A stretch of 32,304 bases of DNA, from the NCBI GenBank assembly GCA_026392355.1, contig JAPLCF010000033.1, forward strand, positions 1 to 32,304. Direction: 5' to 3'. Under the pieces are notes generated by a model. The model was not told where the DNA came from and made no database searches. It saw only the letters and a program-made list of their open reading frames with translations. Below are positions 13,732-22,232 of the stretch, piece by piece. The stretch's first letter is position 1, and the number at the start of each line of letters is the position of its first letter. The position numbers and the translations under genes were made by a program. Source of the DNA: Actinomycetota bacterium (lineage in GTDB: Bacteria > Actinomycetota > Thermoleophilia > Gaiellales > F1-60-MAGs149).

Positions 13732-14640
13732 GTGCGCGCGTTCTTCTCTCGCCTCACCGGTCCCGGCGCCTTCCGCCCATTGGCGGTCGCCACGCTGATC
13801 GCGATCTACGTCAACGTCGTCTCGGGTGCACTTGTGCGGGTGACCAATTCTGGTCTCGGCTGCCCCGACTGGCCGCTCTGCAACGGAAAGCCTACGCCGC
13901 CCTTCCAGTTCCACGGACTGATCGAGTTCACCAACCGAGTATTGGCGTTCTTGGTGATCGTGATCGCGATCCTGCTCGCCGTGAGTGCGTACCGCACGAT
14001 CCGAGGACAGCACCGCTGGCTCTGGCGCGGCGCCCTCTGGATCGGGATCCTCACGTTCGCCCAGGGGCCGCTCGGCGGCATCACCGTGATCGTCGACCTC
14101 CATCCAATCGCCGTGCTGTCGCACTTCCTGCTGGCGATCGTCGTCCTCCTGATCTCCGTCGTGATCGTGCTCGAGACCTTCGGTATCGCAGGCGGCTGGA
14201 CACCACGGCCCCCCGGCTGGGTGCCGTGGGTGGGCATCGGCCTGGCGGCCTGGGCGTGGCTGACGATCATCTCCGGCGGCGTCGCAACGATGTCGGGTAC
14301 GCACCCGGGCAGCGACAACGTGCCACGCCTCTGGAATCTGCTCGACGCCGTCTACGTCCATGTGCGCGTCGCCGCGAGCTTCATCGTCGCGATTGCCGTG
14401 ATGCTGATCGTGCTGTCGCGCGTGCTGCAGCCACCGCGAGCAGTCACGCGGATCGCGTGGGCACTCGTACTGATCATCACCCTGCAGGTGATCATCGGCG
14501 AATGGCAGTGGCGTACGCAGCTGCCGTGGTACCTGACGCTGGCGCACGTCGCAGTCGGCACGGCTGCGATCGCCATGGCTACGGCGTTTGGCTGGGTGCT
14601 CGCAGTCTCGCGCCGCAGCGCGCCTGCCACCACCGACTGA
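13732..14640 (+). CDS. ctaA: Heme A synthase (COX15/CtaA family)
   Basis: A 302-residue protein with about eight hydrophobic segments. Diagnostic features are GALVRVTNSGLGCPDWPLCNG in the first extracytoplasmic loop, with a conserved Cys pair, IEFTNRVLAF, LHPIAVLSHFLLA, AVYVHVRVA and LTLAHVAVG, which hold the histidines expected to bind heme in the two pseudo-symmetric halves. The EFxNR version, with Asn where other bacteria have His, is what I recall for actinobacterial CtaA. It converts heme O to heme A for aa3-type cytochrome oxidase in the membrane. It diverges from the redox sigma operon across 125 bp. No oxidase subunit genes are in the window. A polymer ligase-like gene follows after 26 bp. 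Confidence 0.92.
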   Translation: MRAFFSRLTGPGAFRPLAVATLIAIYVNVVSGALVRVTNSGLGCPDWPLCNGKPTPPFQFHGLIEFTNRVLAFLVIVIAILLAVSAYRTIRGQHRWLWRGALWIGILTFAQGPLGGITVIVDLHPIAVLSHFLLAIVVLLISVVIVLETFGIAGGWTPRPPGWVPWVGIGLAAWAWLTIISGGVATMSGTHPGSDNVPRLWNLLDAVYVHVRVAASFIVAIAVMLIVLSRVLQPPRAVTRIAWALVLIITLQVIIGEWQWRTQLPWYLTLAHVAVGTAAIAMATAFGWVLAVSRRSAPATTD

Positions 14641-14666
14641 CAGCCGTCTGCGATGATTGGTCGCGG

Positions 14667-16048
14667 GTGGATGGGATCCTGATTCCGATTGCGGGCGTCG
14701 TTGCGGCGCTGGGCGTGGCGGTGCTACTGGCCACCAGCACGACGCCGCTGCGTGTCCTCGGTGCCGTGCTCGCCGGTGCGGGTGGTGTGCCGCTGGTCCT
14801 GTCGCGCACCTCGCAGGTGCAGACGCTGCTCGACCGGCCCGCGCTGCTCGGCCTTGGCGTCGTCGTCGGTGTCGTCGCGCTGGCGGTGCTGACGCTCGTG
14901 TTCATGCGCTACCCCTGGTTGGTAGTGCCGATCGCGCTCGTGATTGGTCTGCGCATCCCGCTCCGCAATCCGCCGAGCCCGACCGATCACCTGCTGCCGC
15001 TCTATCTCGTGCTCGCGGCCGGCACGATCGCCCTCGTGCTGCGCTCGTTGCGTGGCAACGGGCCGCCAAACCGCCTCGGCTACGTCGGCTATGCGCTGGC
15101 CGCCTACGTGGTGATTGCGGCAGCCAGCCTCGCGTGGACGGCCGACCGCGATGCCACCGCCTATCGCTGACCAAGGTGCTGCCGTGGCTGCTGATCGGTG
15201 CGGCGACGATCCTCGCACTCGTCGCGATCTGGCAATGGCATACGCACGACATCTTCTGGAACGAGAAGCTGATGCGCACGAATGCGTACGGCGGCTACTT
15301 CCGCACGAATTCGCTGCTCTTCGACCCGAGTCTGTTTGGCCGCGTTGAGGCGCTCGCCTTGGTGGCGATCGTCGGCCTGCTCGCACTCGCGCGCCCACGC
15401 AAGCTGCTGCTCCTCCCCGCGCTTGTCGCGATCCCGATCTTCCTCGGTCTGGCCACGTCGTATTCGCAGTCGTCTCTTGTCGCGCTCTCGGCGGGCGTCC
15501 TCGTGATCGCCTGCGTCGTCTGGCGTTGGAAGGCCGTGATCGGCATCGGCGCGATCATCGTGATCGTCGCGATCGGCGCGCTCGCCACCCCGCAGGGTCG
15601 GCACCTCCTCGATGAGCCTGCGCAGAAGGCATCGAGTGCGCGCCTCGGCCTCGTGACGCGCTCGATCGACCTGTTCGAGGCGCACCCCGTCGAAGGCAGC
15701 GGCCTCGGTGCTTTCGCGACGGCGACCGACAAGAAGAAGGCGGCACCGCACAACGTCATCGCCGGCACGGCAGCGGAGCTCGGCATCCTTGGCACCCTGG
15801 CGCTGCTGGCGGTGCTGCTGAGCGTCCTGTGGGCGATCCGCCATCGCCGTCCCGACGCGGACCGGCCGACGCACATCATTCTGGCTGCGCTCTTCGCAAC
15901 GATCTTCGTCCATGCGCTGTTCTACGACAACTTCTTCGCCGATCCGGCGATGTGGGTGAGCGCCGCGCTCCTCGCCGCCGGCGCAGGCATATTCCCGCTC
16001 GATCCCGAGCCTGAGCCGGGCGACTGGATTGCGAGGCGCGCCCTGTGA
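14667..16048 (+). pseudogene. O-antigen ligase/polymerase-like (Wzy_C) membrane protein, frameshifted
   Basis: Two reading frames give one protein. The first (14667-15170) has about five membrane helices and ends SLAWTADRDATAYR before TGA. The second resumes at once with LTKVLPWLLIGAATILALVAIWQW and runs to 16048. It includes FWNEKLMRTNAYGGYFRTNSLLFDPSLFGR, SYSQSSLVALSAG and HPVEGSGLGAF-x-PHNVI, typical of the Wzy_C O-antigen ligase group. The frames join by a net loss of one base, or by a larger deletion. Relatives I recall have an extra ~30 residues with a membrane helix (FFxxPF) between these points, so a deletion of about 90 bp is more likely. No slippery heptamer is present. The start at GTG 14667 is weak: the nearest -10-like GATGAT is 9 nt away. 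Confidence 0.75.
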
Positions 16049-17370
16049 GCGTGTCCCGCGAACGCCTCGGTCTGGCGCTGCTCGGCGTGTTGATTGGCCT
16101 CGTGCTGATCAACGTGCCGTGGCTCGGCGTCGACGCCTGGGCGTTCGCCGCGCCCAAGGCCGTGACGAGCGGCCTACTCGGCCCGCTCGTGCGTGCGGCT
16201 GGTGGGCACTGGGAACTCGGCATCGTCCGCGCACCGGCGCTGCTCGCCGGCGTGCTCGTCGCCGTGCTTGCCATCGTGCTGCCGGCGCGCGAGCCGCTGC
16301 GACGCGTGCTGCTGATCATCGCCACCGTCGGTGTAGTGGCCGCGCTGCTCGTGCCCGCCACGCTGCTGCAGGTCGGGCTGCGTGAGGGCACCTCGCCGTG
16401 GTTCCACACCAATGACGCCGCGTATCAGGTCGAGCTCGCCGGGGAGCGCATCATCAACGGCGACAACCCCTACGGCTTCGACTACACCGGTACGGGCCTC
16501 GAGCGGATCTACTCGCTGGACGGCACGCCGGTCATCGATGGTCGCGTCGAGACCGTGGCGCTCCAGCACCTCGCGTACTTCCCGGGCCTTCCCGTGATCG
16601 GCGCGGTCAGCGCCGCACTGCCGGGGCCGCTCGGCGACGTACGCGTGCTGATGCTGCTGTTTGCGCTCGCCCTCATCCCCGCCGCACTCCTGCTGCCCGG
16701 CCCACTCGAGCTTCGCCTCGGGGTCGGCGCACTGCTGGCGGCCAACCCGCTCATCGTGCGCAGCACCTGGTTCGGCATCCTTGATGCACCCGTCCTGCTT
16801 GCCCTGGTGCTCGCGTTTGCCTTGGCGTTGAAGGGGCGGTGGGGCTGGACCGGGGCACTCGTGGCGCTTGCGCTGGTGGAGAAGCAGTACGCCTTCGTCG
16901 CGATCCCGTTCCTCGCCGTCGCCGCCTGGCAGGCCGGCGGGCGCGACGCGCTCGTGCGCGCGGGAGCCTGGCTCGTCGGCGTGACCGCCGTGGTCGTGGT
17001 GCCCTTCCTGCTGTGGGGCCCGAGCGCCTTCATCGACGACACGCTCGTCTTCGGCACGAGTGCGTATCGCATCGTCGGCTACGGCCTGAGCGGCATCCTC
17101 GTCGACCTCGACGTGGTCACGCGCGACGGGGCGTATCCCTTCATCCTGCTCGCGCTCGTGATCTGGCTGCCACTGACGCTGCTCGCGCTGCGACGTCAGT
17201 GGCTGGCACCAACGCCGTGGCGTGCTGCGCTTGGCTTCGCGCTGTCGTTTCTGATCCTCGCCTGGATCGCCCGCTACTTCCAGACCTCCGGGTTCGTGTA
17301 CCCGCTCGCCGGCCTGATCTTGGCCGCCGCGATCGCGCTCGCCCCCACCCTCGCGAGAGAAGACACCTGA
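16045..17370 (+). CDS. Polytopic membrane protein, probable GT-C type glycosyltransferase
   Basis: A 441-residue protein with around ten hydrophobic segments. Between the third and fourth lies an extracytoplasmic loop with WFHTNDAAYQVELAGERIINGDNPYGFDYTG. An acidic residue early in the first long loop and a later G-x-NPYG are features shared with GT39/GT87-like polyprenyl-phosphate-sugar-dependent transferases. The C-terminal third is helix-rich without soluble domains. A likely job is adding a sugar, from a lipid-linked donor, to a surface glycan, in keeping with the ligase-like gene that overlaps its start (GTGA). The exact family and donor are not identified. The next gene shares one base with its stop (TGATG). 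Confidence 0.6.
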   Translation: MSVSRERLGLALLGVLIGLVLINVPWLGVDAWAFAAPKAVTSGLLGPLVRAAGGHWELGIVRAPALLAGVLVAVLAIVLPAREPLRRVLLIIATVGVVAALLVPATLLQVGLREGTSPWFHTNDAAYQVELAGERIINGDNPYGFDYTGTGLERIYSLDGTPVIDGRVETVALQHLAYFPGLPVIGAVSAALPGPLGDVRVLMLLFALALIPAALLLPGPLELRLGVGALLAANPLIVRSTWFGILDAPVLLALVLAFALALKGRWGWTGALVALALVEKQYAFVAIPFLAVAAWQAGGRDALVRAGAWLVGVTAVVVVPFLLWGPSAFIDDTLVFGTSAYRIVGYGLSGILVDLDVVTRDGAYPFILLALVIWLPLTLLALRRQWLAPTPWRAALGFALSFLILAWIARYFQTSGFVYPLAGLILAAAIALAPTLAREDT

Positions 17371-17996
17371 TGCACACCCCGCTGCTGCTCGCCCGCCACG
17401 GCCAGGCCACCAGTGGCCCCGACCACCGCTGGACCGCTGAGGATCCGCTCACCGAAATCGGTCTGCGCCAGGCACGGGACCTCGGAGCGGCGGTCGCTGC
17501 GCGCTCGCCGCGCCCCGATCGCATCGTTGCGAGCCCCGCCGTGCGCGCCCAGCAGACCGCACAGGCCTGCGCCGACGCCCTCGAGCTGCCGATCGAGACC
17601 GATGCGCGGCTAATGGAGTTCGGCAGCGGTGCACTCAGCCCATTCACGCTCGCCGAGATGATCGAGCTCGCGCCGTACGACGACATCTGGCACCCGCATG
17701 ACGCAGCGTGGGATGGCGAGACAATTGGCGCGTTCTACGAGCGCACGGGTGCGGCCGCAGAGGCCATCTGGCAGGCGGGCGGCAACCCGCTCGTCGTCTC
17801 GCACGCCGGCACCACACAGGGCATTCTGCGCTGGTCGATGCAGATCTCACCCAACACACCGGACTCGTTCTCGCTGTTTGTCGGCAACGCGAGCCTGACC
17901 GACGTCGTCGTGCGCGTCGACCGCCACGGTCGGCGCCGCGCCGACCTCAAGCAGCTCGGCTCGACCGCTCACCTGTCCACGGCGACGGACATCTGA
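17370..17996 (+). CDS. Histidine phosphatase superfamily protein
   Basis: The 208-residue protein has the RHG motif near its start, LLLARHGQATSG (His10), then DPLTEIGLRQARDLG, the IVASPAVRAQQTAQ segment that holds a phosphate-binding arginine, an acidic MEFGSG region and the second histidine in NPLVVSHAGTTQG. These are the phosphopocket parts of the phosphoglycerate-mutase-like (branch 1) fold. Members cleave phosphate from many substrates, so none is proposed. The start is ATG 17370, sharing a base with the preceding TGA; a longer reading frame upstream lies inside the glycosyltransferase gene and is a shadow. The regulator gene that follows has its own promoter. Confidence 0.88.
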   Translation: MHTPLLLARHGQATSGPDHRWTAEDPLTEIGLRQARDLGAAVAARSPRPDRIVASPAVRAQQTAQACADALELPIETDARLMEFGSGALSPFTLAEMIELAPYDDIWHPHDAAWDGETIGAFYERTGAAAEAIWQAGGNPLVVSHAGTTQGILRWSMQISPNTPDSFSLFVGNASLTDVVVRVDRHGRRRADLKQLGSTAHLSTATDI

Positions 17997-18010
17997 CCGC
18001 AGGGGTCTGG

Positions 18011-18016
18011 TAGCGT
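18011..18016 (+). promoter_or_regulatory. -10 element TAGCGT for the GntR-family gene
   Basis: TAGCGT is followed by 7 nt and ATG 18024. It is identical to the box upstream of the M16 gene. No ribosome site lies between, so the mRNA should be leaderless. Confidence 0.65.
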
Positions 18017-18023
18017 CGCCCGT

Positions 18024-18785
18024 ATGGCCGCCGACCCGAATAACCCGCTCAGCGACGAGCTCAACGGCGTCTTCGCGCCGGTCCGCACCGCCAACGCCTT
18101 TGAGCAGACCGTCGAGCGCCTTGGCCGCGCAATCCGCATGGGCCTGCTGGCACCCGGCGAGCAGCTGCCGAGCGAGCGCGACCTTGCCCAGCACCTGGCG
18201 CTGTCGCGCTCGACCGTGCGCGAGGCGCTGCGCGTGCTGCAGGAGTCGGGCTACCTTGAGGCGCGGCGTGGTCGTGGCGGTGGCACGTTCGTGTGCGAGA
18301 CGTTGCCGTCTGACGAGGATCGCCCGCCCGAGGACGGCGTGCGCGACCTGCGTGGCGAGGAGCTGGCCGCACTGCTGCGCTACCGCCGCATCCTCGAGTC
18401 TGGTGCCGCCGAGCTGGCCGCCGAGCGCTCCACGGCTGCCGAACGTGAGCGCCTGGCCGAGCTCGTCGACGAGATGGGCGGCTTCCATCTCTCGGACTAC
18501 GGCGCCTACCGCGGTATCGACTCGCGCTTCCACATCGCGCTGGCCTCGATCGCAGGCTCGCCCGACCTCGTGACGGCGATTACCGACACCCAGGCCGCGC
18601 TCAGCGACGTCCTCAACGCCGTGCCGCGCTCCGAGGAGTCGATGATCAACTCGCAAACCCAGCACCGCCGCATCCTGGCTGCGCTCGAGGCGCACGACCG
18701 CGACGCCGCGCGTGTCGCGATGCGCGAGCACCTCGAGGGCATCGAGCACCTGCTCGCGGTGCTCATGCCGAAGGGCGGCGCATAG
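18024..18785 (+). CDS. GntR-family transcriptional regulator, FadR/FCD subfamily
   Basis: The 253-residue protein has an N-terminal winged helix-turn-helix: RAIRMGLLAPGEQLPSERDL, then LSRSTVREALRVLQESGYLE and RRGRGGGTFV (about residues 33-92). A C-terminal all-helical FCD domain follows. The FCD metal/ligand residues are visible as DSRFHIALA and, further on, HRRILAALEAHDRDAARVAM ending REHL, the expected His-x20-His spacing. Such regulators bind small organic acids and usually repress nearby catabolic genes. Neither neighbour, a phosphatase and rmlA, is an obvious catabolic target, so its regulon may be elsewhere or only its own gene. It is transcribed alone from a leaderless promoter. Confidence 0.9.
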   Translation: MAADPNNPLSDELNGVFAPVRTANAFEQTVERLGRAIRMGLLAPGEQLPSERDLAQHLALSRSTVREALRVLQESGYLEARRGRGGGTFVCETLPSDEDRPPEDGVRDLRGEELAALLRYRRILESGAAELAAERSTAAERERLAELVDEMGGFHLSDYGAYRGIDSRFHIALASIAGSPDLVTAITDTQAALSDVLNAVPRSEESMINSQTQHRRILAALEAHDRDAARVAMREHLEGIEHLLAVLMPKGGA

Positions 18786-18808
18786 CGCCAGCGACCCCGC
18801 CAGCCCTG

Positions 18809-18814
18809 TAGGCT
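18809..18814 (+). promoter_or_regulatory. -10 element TAGGCT for rmlA
   Basis: TAGGCT ends 7 nt before ATG 18822. The same hexamer precedes the DUF427 and homoserine kinase genes. It is the likely promoter of the rmlACDB-nucS operon. Confidence 0.65.
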
Positions 18815-18821
18815 TGCGGCA

Positions 18822-19892
18822 ATGGACGTCAAGGGACTGGTCTTGTCGGGTGGTGCAGGCACGCGTCTGCGTCCCATCACCCACACCCGCGCCAAGCAGC
18901 TCGTGCCGGTCGCGGGCAAGCCCGTGCTGTTCTACGGGCTCGAGGCGATGGCCGAGGCCGGCATCAAGCAGGTCGGCATCATCATCGGCGACACCGGCGA
19001 TGAGATCCGCGCCGCGGTCGGCGACGGCTCCCAGTTTGGCCTCGAGGTCACCTTCATTCCGCAGGATGCGCCGCGCGGCCTGGCCCACGCCGTGTTGACC
19101 GCCGAGGAATTCATCGGCGATAGCGCCTTCTGCATGTACCTCGGTGACAACCTCCTGCGCGATGGCGTGGCGGGCTTTGTCGACAAGTTCCGCGCCGGTA
19201 CCGCCGACGCGATGATCCTGCTCCAGCACGTGCCGAACCCGTCCGAGTACGGCGTCGCCGAGCTGGATGCGAGCGGTGCCGTGAAGCAGCTCGTCGAGAA
19301 GCCGAAAGAGCCAAAGAGCGACCTCGCACTCGTCGGCGTGTACCTCTTCACAAGCTCGATCTTCGACGCCGCCAAGAAGCTCGAGCCGTCGTGGCGTGGC
19401 GAGTACGAGATTACCGACGCGATTCAAGGCCTCGTCGATAGCGGCCTGCGCGTCGAGCCACACGTCGTGACCGGCTGGTGGAAGGACACGGGGCAGCTCG
19501 CCGACATGCTCGAGGCCAACCGCCTCGTGCTCGACGCGATCGAGACCGACATCCAGGGCGACGTCGTCGACACCAAGATCGAGGGCCGCGTCGTGATCCA
19601 AGCTGGTGCCACCGTCGAGCGCTGCCACATCCGTGGCCCCGTGGTGATCTGCTCGGGCGCGACCGTGCGCGACGCGTACATCGGTCCGTACTCGGCGATC
19701 TCGGAGGACGCGCACGTCGAGCGCGCCGAGATGGAGCACGCGATCCTGCTGGAGCGCTCCAGCATCATCGGTATCGACACCCGCATCGAGGACTCGCTGA
19801 TCGGCGCCGATTGCCAGATCCGCCGCTCCGATGCCATCCGCTCCGCGAACCGTCTGCTGGTCGGCGACGGCTCGCGCATCGAGATCCTGTGA
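18822..19892 (+). CDS. rmlA: Glucose-1-phosphate thymidylyltransferase, long form
   Basis: The 356-residue protein starts with GLVLSGGAGTRLRPITHTRA, the nucleotidyltransferase signature, and has KQLVPVAGKPVLFYGLEAM, YLGDNLL with a metal-binding Asp, and VEKPKEPKSDLALVGVY. Beyond residue ~240 it adds hexapeptide repeats (VVIQAGATVERCHIRGPVVI and onward) forming a left-handed beta-helix. This long RmlA type is common in actinobacteria and archaea. It makes dTDP-glucose from dTTP and glucose-1-phosphate, the first step to dTDP-L-rhamnose, and the following three genes complete that route. Its stop overlaps the rmlC start (GTGA). Some long forms use UTP or act on other sugars, but the neighbours make dTDP-glucose most likely. 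Confidence 0.9.
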   Translation: MDVKGLVLSGGAGTRLRPITHTRAKQLVPVAGKPVLFYGLEAMAEAGIKQVGIIIGDTGDEIRAAVGDGSQFGLEVTFIPQDAPRGLAHAVLTAEEFIGDSAFCMYLGDNLLRDGVAGFVDKFRAGTADAMILLQHVPNPSEYGVAELDASGAVKQLVEKPKEPKSDLALVGVYLFTSSIFDAAKKLEPSWRGEYEITDAIQGLVDSGLRVEPHVVTGWWKDTGQLADMLEANRLVLDAIETDIQGDVVDTKIEGRVVIQAGATVERCHIRGPVVICSGATVRDAYIGPYSAISEDAHVERAEMEHAILLERSSIIGIDTRIEDSLIGADCQIRRSDAIRSANRLLVGDGSRIEIL

Positions 19893-20398
19893 GCCCGACG
19901 CCGCAGACCACGCCGATCGACGGCGCGCTCGTCGTGCCGCTGACCAAGCACGAAGACAGCCGCGGCTGGTTTCTTGAGGCGCGCAAGGAGTCGTGGTTCC
20001 GCGAGCTCGGCGGCAAGCCCAGCATGCAGACGAACATTGTCTACTCGCGCCAGGGCGTGATCCGCGGCCTGCACTTTCACGAGCTCGGGCAGGACGACCT
20101 CTTCTTCTGCGCACAGGGCATGGTCCGCGTCGTGTTGTTCGACCGCCGCGAGGACTCGCCCACGCACGGCACCGCGTGGAGCATCGACATCGGCGACGAC
20201 AACCCGTGCGCCGTCTACGTGCCGGGCCGTACCGCGCACGGCTACGAGTCGTTGACGGATTGCCTCTTCTGTTACCACGTCACGCACGAGTACAACCCCG
20301 ACGACGAGAACACGTTCCCGTGGAACGACGAGCGCGTGCTGCACCTCTGGTCAACCGACTCGCCGATCCTCTCTGCCCGGGACGTGATGGACGGATGA
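19889..20398 (+). CDS. rmlC: dTDP-4-dehydrorhamnose 3,5-epimerase
   Basis: The 169-residue cupin protein has HEDSRGWFLEARKESWF near the start, the substrate-binding QTNIVYSRQGVIRGLHFH with the active-site histidines (His62/His64), the central DIGDDNPCAVYVPGRTAHGY strand pair and CFCYHVTHEYNPDDEN. In the text of the sequence the segment reads LFCYHVTHEYNP. It inverts C3 and C5 of dTDP-4-dehydro-6-deoxyglucose. The length is slightly shorter than many RmlC (about 180). It overlaps rmlA by 4 bp and rmlD by 4 bp, so the operon is translationally coupled. A mono-epimerase variant cannot be excluded from motifs alone. Confidence 0.88.
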   Translation: MSPTPQTTPIDGALVVPLTKHEDSRGWFLEARKESWFRELGGKPSMQTNIVYSRQGVIRGLHFHELGQDDLFFCAQGMVRVVLFDRREDSPTHGTAWSIDIGDDNPCAVYVPGRTAHGYESLTDCLFCYHVTHEYNPDDENTFPWNDERVLHLWSTDSPILSARDVMDG

Positions 20399-21225
20399 CC
20401 GTGCTCGTCACGGGCGCGGGCGGCCAGGTCGGCCGCGCCGCCCTGCGCGAGCTGGGCGACCGCGGCATCGGCCTGCGCCATGCCGAGCTGGACGTCACCG
20501 ATGCCGCTGCCGTCATGGCCGCTGTGGAAGAGCATCGCCCCGAGCTGATCCTGCACGCCGCCGCCTGGACCGACGTCGATGGCGCAGAGACCGATCGTGA
20601 AGGCGCGACGCGCGCCAATGTCGATGCTAACCGCAATGTCGCCGAGGCCGCCAAGGCCGTTGGGGCACGGCTCGTCACGCTGTCGACCGACTTCGTCTTC
20701 GACGGCAGCAAGCGTGAGGCGTACGTCGAGTCCGACGCCGTCGGGCCGCTCTCGTTGTACGGCGAGACCAAACTGCTTGGCGAGCGCGCCGCACTTGAGA
20801 CCTACCCGGAGGGCACGTGGGTTGTGCGCACCGCGTGGGTGTACGACGAGGCGGGTACGAACTTCCCGCGCCTGATCATGCGCCTGGCCGAAACGCGCGA
20901 CACGCTGCGCGTCGTCGAGGACCAGAGCGGCAGCCCGACGTACGCCGGCCACCTCGCCCCGCTGCTGCTCGCCCTGCCCGACCAGGTGCCGCCGGGCATC
21001 CGCCACATCGCCGGCTCGGGCGCTGCCACACGTCGCGAGTGGGCCGAGGCTGTGCTCGCCGCCGCCGGTCGCAGCACGGCCGTGGAGGGCGCTACCAGCG
21101 ACGAGTTCCCCACGCCCGCCCAGCGCCCCGCGTACTCGGTGCTGGCCTCCGAGTACACCGACACGCCCGTGCTGCCGCCGTGGCGCGCAGGCGTGGCGGC
21201 CTGCATGGCAGGATTCGTGGCATGA
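20395..21225 (+). CDS. rmlD: dTDP-4-dehydrorhamnose reductase
   Basis: The 276-residue short-chain dehydrogenase-like protein has the NAD(P) loop TVLVTGAGGQVGRAALREL at its start, LILHAAAWTDVDGAE, the LSTDFVFDG motif and the catalytic YGETKLLGE (Tyr-x3-Lys). TAWVYDEAGTNF and VEDQSGSPTYAGHLA near the middle are RmlD hallmarks. It reduces the 4-keto group to give dTDP-L-rhamnose, the last pathway step. ATG 20395 overlaps the rmlC stop by 4 bp and its own stop overlaps the rmlB ATG by 4 bp. The reading frame extends further upstream but that part is rmlC in another frame. Confidence 0.92.
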   Translation: MTVLVTGAGGQVGRAALRELGDRGIGLRHAELDVTDAAAVMAAVEEHRPELILHAAAWTDVDGAETDREGATRANVDANRNVAEAAKAVGARLVTLSTDFVFDGSKREAYVESDAVGPLSLYGETKLLGERAALETYPEGTWVVRTAWVYDEAGTNFPRLIMRLAETRDTLRVVEDQSGSPTYAGHLAPLLLALPDQVPPGIRHIAGSGAATRREWAEAVLAAAGRSTAVEGATSDEFPTPAQRPAYSVLASEYTDTPVLPPWRAGVAACMAGFVA

Positions 21226-22229
21226 ACAAGGTTCTCGTCTCTGGCGGCTGCGGCTTCATCGGCTCGCACCTCGTGCGGCGCCTGCTGCGCGAGCATCCCG
21301 ACCTGCACGTCGTCAACATCGACCTGCTGACGTACGCCGGCCGTCCCGAGAACGTGCGTGACCTCGAGAACGACGCGCGCTACACGTTCGTCCACGGCGA
21401 TATCGCCAATGCCGACGACGTCGCCCGTGCCGCCGAGGGCGTTAACGGCATCATCAACGTCGCCGCCGAGAGCCACGTCGACCGCTCAATCATGGGTGGC
21501 GACGAGTTCATCACCACCAACGTCTTCGGCACCAAGCGCCTGCTCGACCATGCGCGCCAGCACGACCTGCGCTATCTGCAGGTCTCGACTGACGAGGTCT
21601 ACGGCGACGTCGATGCCCCGCACCGCTCCAAGGAGGGCGACCCCCTGCACGGCTCGAGCCCGTACGCCGCCTCGAAGGCCGCCGGCGACCTGCTGGTGCA
21701 GTCGTACGCACGCACCTTCGGCCTCAACGCCTCGATCACGCGCGGCTCGAACACCTACGGCCCGTACCAGTTCCCCGAGAAGCTGATCCCACTGTTCACG
21801 ACCAACGCGTTCGACGGCAAGGACCTCCCGCTCTACGGCGACGGTATGCAGGTGCGCGAGATGCTGTTCGTCGAGGACCACTGCTCCGCGATCGATCTCG
21901 TCTTCCATCACGGCCAGGCCGGCGAGGCCTACAACGTCGGTGCCGAGCACGAGGTGCCGAACATCGAGACGGCGCGCAAGATCATCGAGCTGACGGGCGC
22001 CGATCCGAACTCGCTGAAGAGCGTCGCCGATCGTCCCGGCCACGACCGCCGCTACGCACTCGACTGCTCGAAGCTGCGTGGCCTTGGCTGGGAGCGCAAG
22101 ACCGACTTCGACACGGGCCTCGCGCTGACGGTCGAGTGGTTCCGCGAGAACCGCGCCTGGTGGGAGGCAATCAAGAGCGGCGAGGCCTTCGCCGACTACG
22201 CCTCGAAGAACTACGGCTCGCGCAGCTAG
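21222..22229 (+). CDS. rmlB: dTDP-glucose 4,6-dehydratase
   Basis: The 335-residue extended short-chain dehydrogenase begins VLVSGGCGFIGSHLVRRLL and has NVAAESHVDRSI, the active-site STDEVYGDV, and YAASKAAGDLLV (Tyr-x3-Lys). SITRGSNTYGPYQFPEKLIP and GDGMQVREMLFVEDHC are typical of RmlB. It converts dTDP-glucose to dTDP-4-dehydro-6-deoxyglucose with a bound NAD, the second pathway step although last in gene order. It overlaps rmlD by 4 bp. The nucS gene starts only 3 bp after the stop, so the operon probably continues into it. Confidence 0.95.
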   Translation: MNKVLVSGGCGFIGSHLVRRLLREHPDLHVVNIDLLTYAGRPENVRDLENDARYTFVHGDIANADDVARAAEGVNGIINVAAESHVDRSIMGGDEFITTNVFGTKRLLDHARQHDLRYLQVSTDEVYGDVDAPHRSKEGDPLHGSSPYAASKAAGDLLVQSYARTFGLNASITRGSNTYGPYQFPEKLIPLFTTNAFDGKDLPLYGDGMQVREMLFVEDHCSAIDLVFHHGQAGEAYNVGAEHEVPNIETARKIIELTGADPNSLKSVADRPGHDRRYALDCSKLRGLGWERKTDFDTGLALTVEWFRENRAWWEAIKSGEAFADYASKNYGSRS

Positions 22230-22232
22230 CCC

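Noticed and set aside
15155-15180. Programmed ribosomal frameshift in the ligase-like gene
   Set aside because: No slippery heptamer or following stem-loop is seen at the junction, and part of the protein also appears to be missing, so deletion or assembly error explains it better.
17847-20114. Minus-strand ORF of 755 codons
   Set aside because: It is fully antisense to the GntR, rmlA and rmlC genes, with low-complexity Arg/Val/Asp/Gly-rich sequence typical of shadow frames in high-GC DNA.
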